DNA of 64,000 nucleotides from Naegleria lovaniensis (taxonomy: Eukaryota > Heterolobosea > Eutetramitea > Acrasida > Naegleriidae), in NCBI RefSeq assembly GCF_003324165.1, contig NW_025407837.1, forward strand, positions 652,357-716,356. Direction: 5' to 3'. Positions 32,991-45,800 of this stretch are shown here, piece by piece. The translations under genes and the position numbers were made by a program. Each line of letters opens with the position of its first letter. Within the stretch, counting starts at the first letter, position 1. A model generated the notes under the pieces. That model had not been told where the DNA came from. It searched no databases and worked only from the letters and a program-made list of their open reading frames with translations.

Positions 32991-33341
32991 CTATTGTTCT
33001 TGATACTGAGCCAATTTCTTCTCCAATAAGGCTTTTACTTTCTTTTCAGTATCAGATTCTCCCGATGGATAGAATTGATATAATCGTGCTTCTCCGATCA
33101 TGTATTCATCCAATGGCATAATGACAGCACCAGTTGGAATCAAGTAAATCACCACATTTCCATAAGTTTCAATGGGTGAAAGGACGACTTGATAACCAGC
33201 TTTTCTGCACCGATCCACCAAGCCAGAGATTTTCGAGCTCGAGTGAACCGGTGGGCTTCCTCAGCATGCAGTGAGTCCGTAACATAACAGAACGGTTGGT
33301 TTTTCTGCAATGGATGGTTGGGCTTTGTGACTTTTGAACAT
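32991..33341 (-). CDS. candidate selenoprotein (in-frame TGA, Cys26-Sec27)
   Basis: ATG at 33341 sits after an A-run (AGAAAAAATG). The frame runs 26 codons to a TGA at 33263-33261, then continues open for 89 codons to TAG at 32993-32991, 116 residues in total. Sequence on both sides is protein-like: PTVLLCYGLTAC, the TGA, then GSPPVHSSSKISGLVDRCRK, and further SPIETYGNVVIYLIPTGAV. No GT-AG intron can remove the TGA, because no plausible donor lies just upstream. The TGA directly follows Cys, making a Cys-Sec pair as in redox selenoproteins. Selenocysteine machinery has been reported in Naegleria. I see no certain SECIS and do not recognise the family; a nonsense mutation or base error are the alternatives. 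Confidence 0.65.
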
Positions 33342-33561
33342 TTTTTCTATCTAATGTTTAGTGGAGTTTGGATGGTTCAATGATGAAAACCGAACGAAGG
33401 AGAGATGCGGTCTGAAAATGGGCTTTATGTAACGCCGGTTTTTAATTTCGCCGATGTTTTTTGGAATGAGAACGACACAACTAATTTTCTACTGTCATAT
33501 GCCATGAAAATGTTGATCTTCACCATTCATTTGCCAAACTCAGTGGGATCTGTTTACGCGT

Positions 33562-36204
33562 TTAGTTATTCATTCTGAATGCACCTAAATTCTGTAACTC
33601 CATGCATAACGAAATGAAGATGGAATCGGTATTCAAAGCAGTGGAATCTATTTCACTTCTTCGTTTTCTGATTTGTAACAACTTGGACGCAATATGTTGT
33701 TCATAAGCTGCTCATCATTAAGGGAATTCCTTTTCCAAAAAAGCTTAATATTCCACACTTACCATTTGAATCTTTCAGATATTTTCTCAACATGTACATT
33801 CTTAATTCGCATCGCTCTCCTTGAACTGTTGACCTGTAAGGTATTGTTTGTTTGTAAAAACATAGAAACATGTTTGAAACCTTTTGATACACATTCTCAC
33901 ATAACAGGACCTCGTTTTGGCCACAATGTTCCAACAACACTTCACAAACAGCTACTGTGTCTCCAAAGCAAGAAAAACATATCCTAGAGATTGTGGATCC
34001 AGTGAAACCTAAATCTATCAAACCTGATGCAAGGACCACCTTAAAGAAAAGATTGATATTGGAACAGTGATATTCTTTTTTCACCATCTCGATCTTATTC
34101 TCTACAATCTCCTTGATCTCTAAAGCTGCAGCTGTTGCTTTTGTTTCATGATTTTCCACCGGAGCAGTTGCATCATTCCACAACCCGTAAATTTTTAATC
34201 CGTTTTTTACAGACACCTCGAACACAAATCCTTCGTTGTATTGAACGGAAGAGGTCACTTCAGTGAGGATTTTGCTTAAAATTTGACTAAATGTCACATT
34301 TCCCACTATCTTTTGTAATTCCGTAAAATCGTTCAAATCCAGTACTACAATGCTCATAACTTGTCTTTTCACTGTTAACAATTCTGACTCCGAGTCATTG
34401 TTACCAAGAAAATATTTCACAACATGATCTGGAATGAATAGAGAAAAATATAAAAGTGCTTTTCTAAACGTCTCAACGGATAATTCCATTTGTTTTACAT
34501 CTCGGAAAAGAGACGTTGCTTCAACTCCAACTGATCTTGTTCGGTCCAAACGTAAAATATTTGTCATTTTCTAAATGAAGTGTGTGATGGTTAAAATACA
34601 GTATTCTAAGGTAATTAATACTAACTTTTCCCAGTCGCTGCAAAGGATGTGTGATTGTTTTCAAAACAATCAACAACAGTACAACAGAAAGGCTTAATAT
34701 CAAAATTAACATCACCCATGTCGTAACTCTGGTATTGACACTCGATATCAAAAATTGAACATGTTCAGTTAATATAATTAGTTTCACAACGATATTATTG
34801 GTTGGGACAAAGCTAATCGAGTAATAGTAAAAACCAATCATGCCTTTTCTTGTGTGTAGCTGAGTTACTTTTCCTTGTGAAGCAATATATAGTTCTTCCT
34901 CTTGCATTATACTGAAAATGGTTTGAAACAGTGTGTCATTATTGAAATCCAAGGGAAACGACTGAATGTTTGTAATGAAGGAACAAAGGAGGGAAACTTG
35001 CTTAGCTTTAAACATGCACCCCAAATATGATTCTTGTCATCTAGGACAATAATAGAGTGAGGTGTTTCTTTTGGCAACAAATTTGTCAAGTATTCATTCA
35101 AATCAGCAAGCCCATACTCCAAAGCTGCAACCCCAACAAACGCTCCGTTTTTAGGTTCTCGTATCAATAAGGAGACGAACGTGGAGAGATTACCGTTGTT
35201 GGGAGATTGAATAATATTACTCCAAATTGAATACTTTTGACCTAAGGGCAAGTGTATTTCATGAGTGGATGAGGAAAAGTTTAAAGATTTGGTAATCAAT
35301 TGAAACCATTCCGCGTTTGTGACGTTCTTTAGATAAAAATCCTTGTGTTGACTTTCGCTTGAAATAATGATTCCTTCATCAGTTACTTTGTACATTAAAT
35401 GAGAGGAGCGACATGTAGGAGCATAGGAAAGAGTAAGGGTGGCGTTAGGTCCATAACAAGGTACCATCACAACCGAGTTTCCTTGCTTTCGTTTTTCAAA
35501 TACTGATACGCGATTTAATTTGTCTGCAAAATACATGTTCGTAATTTGAGAGTCCAAGACCCGTGCTACAGCCATGAGCCTGGCCCACGTGGTGTGGCAT
35601 GTTGAATCAAGGCCAAATGCAAGAAAGTGGTTGTGAAAGGTTGTCGTCACTGCTTCCGAAGGTGACATGAATTGAGTGAGAGCGTTCAACACCTTCTCGT
35701 AGGCCTGCCCGTGAGCTGACTCTTCTGCATTTATGGTGATCTTTATGAAACAGTCATGATCGTCTTTTCTAAAACCTGATCACAACTTACCAATGTACCT
35801 TCACTGCTCAGAACTATAAACACAGTTCCAACGCTGATGAAGAATTGTAGAAGAAAAAAAACAACAAGAACGTTCATTATGGTCACCAAAGAGGATATTC
35901 GTGGTAACGGATGGCAAGCTCTTGATGCATAATTTTTCACCGGAGATAGAACCGTTTTCATTAAGCAATTGCAGTCTGGGTATGCTTTATGACGTTGATG
36001 ATAAGGCTTGTTTTTTTCCTTAGTGTCGGACAAGGACGAAGATGAAGGAAGTTGATAGGATGCTTCAGCTTGCGAGCGGTTGTGTTGAACGAGTGAATGG
36101 AATGGATGATCATCGGAAGGGCTGTGTTGCTGCATGTGAGTTGTGGAGGGATTTTTTAGATTTTGACCAAAAAGTTTGCCAATTCTTCCTAAATAGTTCG
36201 TCAT
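33562..36204 (-). CDS. second receptor-type cyclase relative, frame interrupted once
   Basis: Exons are 36204-35791, 35740-34626, 34570-33763 and 33707-33562. Introns of 50 bp (GTAAGT), 55 bp (GTTAGT) and 55 bp (GTAAGT) all fit in phase. Within exon 2, at about 35018-35021, the GGGG run of ATTTGGGGTGC shifts the frame by one missing base; otherwise the product is about 827 residues. Order: N-terminal tail, TM1 (IMNVLVVFFLLQFFISVG), Cache-like sensor, TM2 (VMLILILSLSVVLLLIVL), HAMP-like linker, class III cyclase-like domain with VVLDLNDFTELQ (first metal Asp kept), but KNGLKIYGLWN lacks the second Asp. A helical tail in the last exon closes it. It is probably inactive or dimer-dependent, and is a paralogue of the gene at 10931-13541. 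Confidence 0.75.
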
Positions 36205-36490
36205 TTGTTACCGTGAAGGAAGGAAGGGAAGGAACGCTTCTAAATACCCCACATGATTCACCATACCCATAACTACTAGTATCTCAATTACTGCAAGTAC
36301 CTGACTTCTCTCGATCTCTGTTTCTTGAGCTGAAAATTGGTCCAGTGAGTTCCATCACCTATCAAACCAAAAAAATTCGGCAAAGGACAGCCTGCATCAT
36401 ACCTATCAGGCTAAAGCCACGAGTTGATCTGCACTGACACATTATTCTTTGAGATCATCTCATCATCATCAACCACGATTCATCAACACC

Positions 36491-39400
36491 ATGTTATCCT
36501 CGGCTTCCTCTTCCCGACCATTATCCATGACACCCTCGGCCAGCAAAGGCTCATCATCACTGCGATCCCATAACAACAACAACAACAAAAAACAACCCTT
36601 TTCCAATGTTTTTACGTTCTTTGATCATTCAAGACTTGATGGCTGGCAAAAGAAGAGCAAACAATATTATCATCCACAAGTATCACCTCTTCTTCTTCCA
36701 CCGGGTGTAACTCCGTATGGAGTTTCATCATTGAATGGCAACCTATCGACAGGAGGATCATCCTCGAACAATAGCAACAAGAGCAAGAATTCTCTCGGTG
36801 GCACACAACCTTTGAATAATAATTTAATTTTGAACTCACCTCTCCTTCAGAATACTCCACTTGCCACTCTCTATACAAGTACCACAGCTATGGACTCTCA
36901 GCGATTGGACAAGACCAACATTTCAAGTGTTGCAGCAAGTAAGAATATTCTCTTCTTTTCAGATGATCACGGAAATATCCATACCATTGATACTCATAAA
37001 AAAGAGCATACGTGTGTTGTGGGTGTCTTCTCGAAAGCTGTCTTTTCGATTCGAGTGGTCACTCCAAAGAGCGGATCTGAATATAAGGGTGGATCGAGTG
37101 GAAAGCAATCAAGCAGTGCAGGTCAACATGAAGAACAAAAAGTTAAAAGCAACTATCTCATTGCCATTGGAAGCGACTACAACATGTCCATTCTTCAGAC
37201 TCTGGTTGCCTCCACAGAGAACAATGACGATGGTGCTCACAACAATAATGCAAGCTCACAACAAAATGGAAACACATCATCAAGTGCTTTGAAAGATCTT
37301 ACCATCCAGGAAGATGTAAAAATTAAAGTATTCGAATGGAAGGGAGCTTTCAAAATTTCTGATCTATTGACCATTCCAAAAGCCGAAATTACTCTTCCAA
37401 GATATGACAAGGAGGACAAACTCATTAATTCCATTGATCAATTTGAAGTTACCAGCGATTTGAAATATCTTGCAATTCCGAGAGGAAAATATGTTTACTT
37501 GTACAATGATGTTGGAAAGAGAAATACGAGTTCAAATCAATCGGGTGTTGTATCTGCATCAAAAACCTCAACTCAAACAGGATTCTTTAGTTTTACTTCG
37601 TCGAGTGACAGACGAGCACCGAGCATTCAAGCACTGCCATCGAACAGTCAAATTAATTCCCTCGGCTTCCTTTCAAATCAGGACAAACAAGGAAATTGGG
37701 TACTCTATGCCACTGATAAGAATGATGTATATAGATGGGATTTAGCTCGTTCTTTGGGATCAGGCTTTGTAAAAATCCCCTTCTCATCTTCATCACTTGT
37801 GTCGACAACAGCAAGTAATGCGTCAAACTCTGCTCAAGACTCCACATCAAACACAGGAGCCAATTTTGTTGGAAATTCTGATCCCATTGAATTTGGTTGT
37901 GCCTGTATTTCAAATCCATTTTATGCTTCATCGTTTTTAGAACATCAAGAGGCCAAGTATAATTCACAACGTTCGCTGCAAAATCAAAACCTTCTCTATG
38001 ACACAACAATTGGAAAATATCATTCGGCATTTATTGTGTTGAAAGGTGATGAAATTCATGCTTTCAAATACAATCACAATCCAAATATTATAGTTTCCTC
38101 GAGCACTAGTTCTGGTGACAGTTCATCAAATGCCAATGATAAACTTGTAAAGCTTCCTCCATCACATACCACTCATCACAATCATAACATTATTCGTAGG
38201 AAATTATTCTGGTATCAAAATTATTTGGGCATGGTCCGAGTTGAAAATCATTCACCATTACCAATTTATGGCAACAATGTAACCAATAAGAAGGGAAATG
38301 TCATTCTCAACATGTATGACATTAATAATGCATACATTACATATGATTTCCGTACTCAAAATCTTCATATGGCAAACAATGTTCCACAAAATGGTGTTGC
38401 AAATCAACAGGGAAGTAATACGGTATCATCCATTGAGAAGAATAGAAAATATCAATTTATTGATGTGGTTCCAGTGTATCAACAAGGTGTTGATACTGGT
38501 ACTATTTTCCTCATTGTCAAGAGAGAAGGTCCAATGGGTAAAGAGAGCGGAAGTGAAAATTACATTTATCAACTCAAAGAGAAACCTCCTCAAAGCAAAT
38601 TAGAATTACTCATCAAGAAGTATCAATATCGTTATGCAATTGAACTCGCAAAAACAATTCAACAACTCGACTATGACGCCTTCAACTCTGAAACTCGTCG
38701 TAAATATGGTGACTATTTATTTCCCAAGGAAGATATCAACAAGCTGTTCGTCAATATATGCAAACCATTCCTTTGGTAGAACCTTCATATGTCATTAGAA
38801 AATTCCTTGACTCACAAAAGAATGCCTATCTGATTCAATATTTGTTAAAGCTTCATATAGAGCGAAAGAACAATCGTGATCACACAACACTGTTACTGAA
38901 TTGTTTTATGAGATTGGATGATTTGAGTGAGGAACAAATACAACTCATGACTAATCCATCAGGTCTCAACATGTCCAACATGTCTTCTAAAGACAAAGAT
39001 ATGATAGGAATGGACATGTTACTGGATGATGATGATGGTCAAGAAGATGCAGAAATAGCTGAGGAAGAGTCCGAAGTGCAACTAATGAATCGATTTATGG
39101 AACTTGTAGAGATGAGAGACAAGTCAAAAATTTTTGAAGAATTTATTCATCCAAGGAATAGCAAACTATTGAACTATGATGTTGAAACTGCAATTAAAGT
39201 TCTCAGAGAGAATGGTTTCAGAGATGAAGCACTTAAACTCGCAGAAAGTAATGCTCCCCTATTTGCCAATAATCCAGAAAAACAGAAAATACTTAATGAC
39301 TGGATTATTAGAATTTACATTGAAGACTTTGCAAAATGGAATGAAAATCCAAAATTACCAGAGCACAAATTGAATTACAAGAAGGCTCTCCGACACATTG

Positions 39401-41058
39401 AATCTCTCAACTTGGAGCAAGCAAAGGAATTTATGCGAAAATATGGAAGAAAATTGGTTGCTAACATTCCAGAGAGAGCAACCAACTTTTTGATCAGAAT
39501 GTGTACCAACTATAGAGCAATTCCATCCAAGAAACAAGTCACGGGAGTAATTCCTCAAATATTTGAAGTTGCAGATAATATTGATGATAAGAGAAGAATA
39601 TTCTTGACACAATCAGCATGTGAGGAGCTTCATATTACGGATCCTGATCTATTGAACATTTCGGTGAGCTCTTCATCTACGCAATTCGACCAGTCACCAG
39701 AGGATTACATTTTCTGTTACTCTGCCGATAAGGATCACACACAAAATCAATACTGGTTGATGGTTTTATTGGAGGTTGTCACCAGTTACCACAAAGATGT
39801 TCATTTCAATATGGACAAAGTGGTATACAATACTTTACTTGAACTTTATCTTTATTTCTGGTCCAAAGACAATACTGTAAATAATAGAAATATGGCCAGC
39901 GCTGATATCGATCATACTCCTGAGGAAGGTTTCAACATTACTAATGGTCAATATTATGAATATAAGGGAAGCCTTGATTCCAACACTCCAACTCCAACTT
40001 CACCTGCAGGACAAGGCGGCACTACATCCTCAGTGGATACTCCTAACAGTTTATTACTTCCAAAAATTGATGATGGAAACGATCATTACAAAGTATATCC
40101 TGTTCACTCCTCTGACATGACCACATCCTATAGACTTAAAATTATGGACATTTTATCCCAGAGATCTCACGGTGATGATAGCAAACCAAAATATGATCGG
40201 GAACATGCACTTGTACTTGTTCAATCTGCAAAATTCAGAGAAGGAATTTTATATCTGTACCAAGTTCTTGGTCTTCATTATGACATTATTCAGTATCATA
40301 TGGATAAGGATGGAGTTGATCCTGATAGAAAATTCCAAGATATTCTTTCTCGATGTAGAGAGAAGGAATGTAAAGATGATCGAAATGTTTGGATACAAGC
40401 ACTTTCATTTTATGCCAAAGGCCCTGGAAGTGAAGAACCAAATTCTGAGAAATATCTAACTTCTCTGTTAGAAGAAATCAAGGACAATGATGTCATACCA
40501 CCTCTAATGGTTGTAGATATATTGTGTCAAAACAGCAAGATCAAACTCTCCACTATCAAACAATATCTTCAAAGTAAGCTGAAATCTGAACAAGAAAGTA
40601 TCAAAGATCAAACATCCACCATTCGAGAGTTACAAAAAGAAACTCAAAAATTGAATTATGAAGTTGAGGAGTTAAGGACAAGTGCCAAAATTTTCCAACT
40701 CACCCAATGTTCACTCTGTAACTCTCAATTGGATTTACCTGCAGTTCACTTTATGTGTATGCACAGTTATCATCAACGATGTCTCGAGAAGGATGAATGC
40801 CCAAAGTGTGCCGAAAAGAACAAGTCTTATTTGAATGAAATGGAAGTTTTGAAACGAGCAAAGGAAGCTGGTGGACGATATGGTGCCTCAGGTGGCACTC
40901 TTAGCAAACAAGAACAACGTGATAATTTCTTCAAACGTCTTGCAACGAATGGTTTCAGTGTAGTTGCCAGAGAATTTGGTATGGGTACAATTAATAGTAG
41001 TTTGGCAAGTTTTGGAGGAGAGTTGAATCCTTACGACGATTTTGATGACAAGCTGTAG
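36491..41058 (+). CDS. VPS11: VPS11 (HOPS/CORVET core subunit) with one frameshift in the assembly
   Basis: Start is ATG 36491 (ACACCATGTT). The N-terminal part is a beta-propeller with long Ser/Asn-rich inserts, followed by an alpha-solenoid and a C-terminal RING-H2 (CSLCNSQL, FMCMHSYHQRC, CPKC) near the end. Diagnostic VPS11 text: LVEPSYVIRKFLDSQK, DHTTLLLNCF, YHMDKDGVDPDRKFQDILSR. At about 38728-38733 the run in TTATTTCCC is one T short: adding one base joins YGDYLF to SQGRYQQAVRQYMQTI. That gives about 1522 residues, longer than animal or yeast VPS11 because of the inserts. It tethers endosomes and vacuoles for SNARE fusion. Such an essential gene being broken points to a sequencing error. 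Confidence 0.93.
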
Positions 41059-41172
41059 AATGCATAGTGTCCAGTTGTAAGTGTTGCAAGAAGGTCGAAC
41101 GATTCCAATAAAAGAGAACAAACAACCAATTCAAAGCACACAGTAAAAAACTGTAATAAGATTTTTGAAAAA

Positions 41173-42794
41173 ATGATTTCGTTCATGACCTCTTCATCAT
41201 CATCTCTCTCGGAGAGAATAAAAAACGACAGGCAAAGCTTGCTCAATAACCCACTCTCCCTCATGACTCTTCTTCATGATGAATTCAAAACTATTTCTGA
41301 TAAAGGAAAACAAATTGAAAAATTATTCCATCAAAAATTGCTTGATCCAAAGACCAGCGTTTTCGGAGATGTTTCTCACATGATTCAGTCTGCGAACACG
41401 CACGATACGAACAGCAACACTGATGAATCATCTTCCAAGATCATTAATCCAAACGAAATTGATATTGCTGCTAATGACAATGATCAAAATTCGAGCAGTT
41501 CAACAGGCTCTAAATCCCCTCTCACTATGATCCAACATTTCGTGGAAGCATGTAGTGGAAGTAAGTACAAACATTTCAATGTATATAGATAAATGTCGTT
41601 CACTCAATATCATGTATAATATTAATAACCATAAATGAATGGACACACGAACTTGTGTCAACACCAATATCAGAAGCTTCGGCAGAATTTTTTTCTTCAG
41701 AAAACATTTCCTCTATTAAGGACATGACTCAAAAACTATTAAATAGCTTGGATCAATTGAAAGATCACTTGAAAGATGGTGATTCAATGATTCCTAGTGG
41801 GTGCCTATTCAGTTTGGTAGCCTGTTGTGTCGCTGCACTATTGAGGGAAGTCGAAAATAATGCGAAAAAAGAATGGAATGCCTTCTACCAAGACGCCAAA
41901 CAAACCATTCATGAATTTTATACTCAGTTAACGGGTTCAGTCCTAGAAGCCTTTTCAAAATTGAAAGATCTAACTGTTTCAACTTTTAAAGAAATTCAAC
42001 AAACCATTTTAAAAACCATGGAATGTGCCAAAGGGTTCACAAAAGAAGTGGTTCACGAGACGGAGCAAATTTCAGAGAGACACTTGTTGGGTTTACTCAA
42101 CATGGGAAACATTTTGAAAGGTTTGAAAGAGAAGAATTTTTTGACCTCACAATTCGAACAACTTCATGAGGAATTTAAACAAGTATTGAAACACTTTTCA
42201 ACTTCATTTATTACTGGAATGATACAAAACATGTTAGAACCTGTTGTGAAATTTGCACAAAGCGTTGGTGAAATTGTGAAAGAGTTATTGAGCAGTTCAT
42301 TGAGTGCCATGATTCAACTCTTCGAGAAATTTATTGAATTGGTCAAGTCCACACCTGACCGAGTGAAGAATATTTTTGATTTTTCGCATCAACATTGTGT
42401 GGCTGCTTTGTGCTTGAGCAAACCTCAGGAAATGATTGATGCAGCTGTTGACACTGCCGGAAAATTGCTCTCATCCGTACCTCTGGAAAGCATTGTGAAT
42501 GCATTAAAAACGTTGAAAGAGTCCGTAGAAAAGCAATTTTCAACAGGAAATGTTGTGAGTGAATGGGCTGATCAATTGAAGGAGGTGGCAAGTGAAATTT
42601 CCAATGCCATACATGAACAAGACTCTCTCCTCTCGAAATTGGATGCAAATTTAGATGACATTAAGCAGATTGTTTCCGAGATTGAGGAGAAGGGAATGAA
42701 TACAGTATTGGACAAGGCCGAACATGTCATAGATAAGGTAACGGATGCTCTTCATGTACCTTCCCCAGTTCCTTTAATCAAAAAGTTCTTTTAA
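41173..42794 (+). CDS. alpha-helical protein of unknown function, two exons
   Basis: Exon 1 is 41173-41560 and exon 2 is 41674-42794. The 113-bp intron runs GTAAGT to ATATCAG, phase 1, giving 502 residues. After a Ser/Asn-rich linker (residues 70-125), residues 135-500 are almost wholly amphipathic helix with repeating L/V/F and K/E spacing (VSTFKEIQQTILKTMECAKG, VVKFAQSVGEIVKELLSSSL). This resembles perilipin, apolipoprotein or dispersed-helix lipid-binding proteins. One hydrophobic Cys-rich piece (LFSLVACCVAALL) may insert into membrane. No family is recognised. It lies 114 bp downstream of VPS11 on the same strand. Confidence 0.75.
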
Positions 42795-42862
42795 ATGAAA
42801 ATTGTTGACCGTTACAAAAATTTCGCGCCAACAAAAAATCTTTTAAAAAATAGTAACGCACA

Positions 42863-45800
42863 ATGACCACTACCAACACGGAGCAAAACAACATTATGAA
42901 ATCCGATCTACAGAAAATAAAGGACCTGTTATCGGAATTGGAAAAATCATCGAATGACAACCACACGACGACGGAGGCGCGAGAACCTCTCTTTCAACAA
43001 TTAGTAGTCTTGTTAAAGAAAAACTCACAAATTATTTTACAATTTGTTTCTGACAAGTTGAGTTTGCTGTTAAAATTACTGGAACATCAAATTCAATTTG
43101 GGGAATTGTAGGTAGTTTCGGAATGATATGACAATTTACATGTGATCACACCATCCTCAAAATTATTTCAATAATTCTAATTGCATTCATCATTGACACA
43201 CAGCTCACCTTCCGCTTACACAAGTTATGGATATTTGGCACATCATGAAACAATATCAAAATTATTCACATCATCCAGTATTCAACAATTCTTTCAAATC
43301 ATGTTTGAACAAACCAAAATCTCCAAAAAGTCGCTCTCACTCGCCGTGTGGTGTCTCGGAGTTCAACGATTTGTGTCTTCCCATCACTCCAATATTCATA
43401 ATGCGACAAGCACAACGGCTCTTTCACAACAACAATCATCATCGAATCCTATAGAACCTTTTGCCGCAGAAATTTTCAAATGCATTAGTTATGGAATTAA
43501 TAATCCGTATCAATCACATACGACCACAACGGAGGCACTCAATACACTTCTTGTGATTATCAATCAACTTCAAGAAGTGAGTGCAAAACATGCCAATGTG
43601 TGGCTCGTGGATGTACTTGAAAGTCTAATTTCTCCTCACAAAAAGTATGTTTTGGTGATATAATTATCGAAAAATAGTTTAATTCATGGTATTGCTGAAT
43701 TTACAAACAAAATTTTAGTATTTGCATTGCTGCAGAAAAAGTGATTGACCTCTTCATATTCAAACAAATGCTTCCTTTTCACAATAATAAGAAATTTCAA
43801 TTTTCTGAGGAGATTTTGAAAACCATTTCACAAACCTTAATGGACCGTCATGAAAAGATTTATGTAGCTCTCAAACAAAATCTAACTATTTCAATCTACG
43901 ATTCATCAATCACACTTCCACAGCAACCACTCACATCATCTGCAACAACCACCACTCATAATTCATGGCATTACTTTTTACCCGAATTTTCCAATAGGTA
44001 TGTTTGTTATGTATTTTACACAATATTGAAAAAAAACTATTGCATTGAAATTTGTTTCTTTTTGTCATGATATACTATAGACAATGTATTATTGCATTGA
44101 AAGCATGGGGATTAATTGTATACTTTTTAGGAAAGAATTTAGCCAAAGACAATATTTGCACACAATATCATGAACTGTTAAAATCCAAGCTCTCTATTAT
44201 ACGTACTGTTGATAATGACTCATCACAATCTTCCTCAAGTAATAACACTTCGTTTGCTCAATCCACAAGTCAACCCTCATCATCCACATGGTCGTCACAA
44301 CGACACAACGAAGCAATTATTGGAGGCATATTATTTTGTGAATGTATCGATTATGCTTGGTCCATGCTCATTCAAACTTTCCAATCCCACAAACCACTCT
44401 ATTTTCACACTTCGAAAGGAAGACTCTCGTTAATTATGAAACCTCTTTTTGCAGGTTTAAAAGTTCTCGCAAATAGCCCAAATACTACATTGGGACTTGT
44501 GGATAAGAGAATTCATGAAATGTGTTATCGTAGAATTATTTTTCAAATTTTGCCAGACGCTGCAAAGAATACTACCTTACTCTTTGAGCTTGTATTGAAG
44601 CCGTTTTATGATGCAATTTCATCGAAAGAATTGACCGAGCATGGTGTCAGAGAACAATTAATTTTGTTTTTGAGTCAATGGCTGTACAATGATCAACGAG
44701 AGACACTCAAGAAAACAAAGAAGCGAAAAGATTCGCTTTTAGATGACGATAGTGACGATGAATTTAGAGAAAAACGAAAAGATTCACCATCAGAAATGTG
44801 TAATAATGATCATAGAGTGGCTCTAAATGATATTTCATTCCTTGTGAAGAAGCAATATTCAAGTTGGTTTGAAGCTCCATGCTTAAAACAAGAAGGAGTA
44901 TTAATGTGCACTCAGTCCTCTTCTGTGAACAAAATACTTAATACCTCTTCTTCAAATCCATCTGGTAGTGTAGACTACACATTGAGTCCACTTCAAAAGT
45001 TGGAATTTATTTTCACAAATTTCAAGTGGATGTTTGAAGGATTTTTAGAAAAGTTATTCAAACGATTTTTAGTATCATTCAAATTGAATTCGACGGAAAA
45101 TCAAGACATAGCTAATCGATTCTCAAAAGTACTTAATTGCTATTTTCGATCACTATGTCAAGTGGTGGTATCTTACATTCAACATTTTCCTAAAACTTTG
45201 AGCGAAGAAGAAAAAGAAAAATATTCCTCACTTGTACGCCAATTAATTTCTCGATTAGCCACATTTTGTTTAGAAAATGTCGTACAAAGTTTTCAACCAT
45301 TCTCAGAAGTTGATTCTAGTGGAACGATGCTTCAGAATTGGACACAAGAAATGACTCTACTCTTTTTAAAGAGTTTCTTTGAATGTATACCATTGAATAC
45401 GTTAATGACTGGACACATGAATGGGCACATGGAACACGACCATATGCTTCCGATTACTTTAGATTTGAAGGATATTTTCACCAAAATATTTAAAACAAAC
45501 GTGGTTGAAAACAGTGAGAAGAAATCACCGTTATTTGCAATACTTCATGGATTATTTGAGATTTCGTTGAGGGGTATTAAGGGAAATTCTGTCAATGTGA
45601 CCAAAGCTACTGAGATTATTTTTGAAATTCTCTCTGCACTTGCAGATCGGTTGTTTTCTGATTCGTTAGAAATGCCTGACTTGTATTATGATCATACAGT
45701 AAGTTTTTCAATAATCAATTTGTAATGTCATTTGCCTGGATAATTTTGAAAATTTCAATTACACAATAGAGAACCTATTTGGAATTAATATTCTCCGAAT

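Noticed and set aside
34990-35035. GT-AG intron at the frame break of the second cyclase relative
   Set aside because: Only a GTCCTA donor would fit in phase, unlike every other donor in the window; a missing base in GGGG is simpler.
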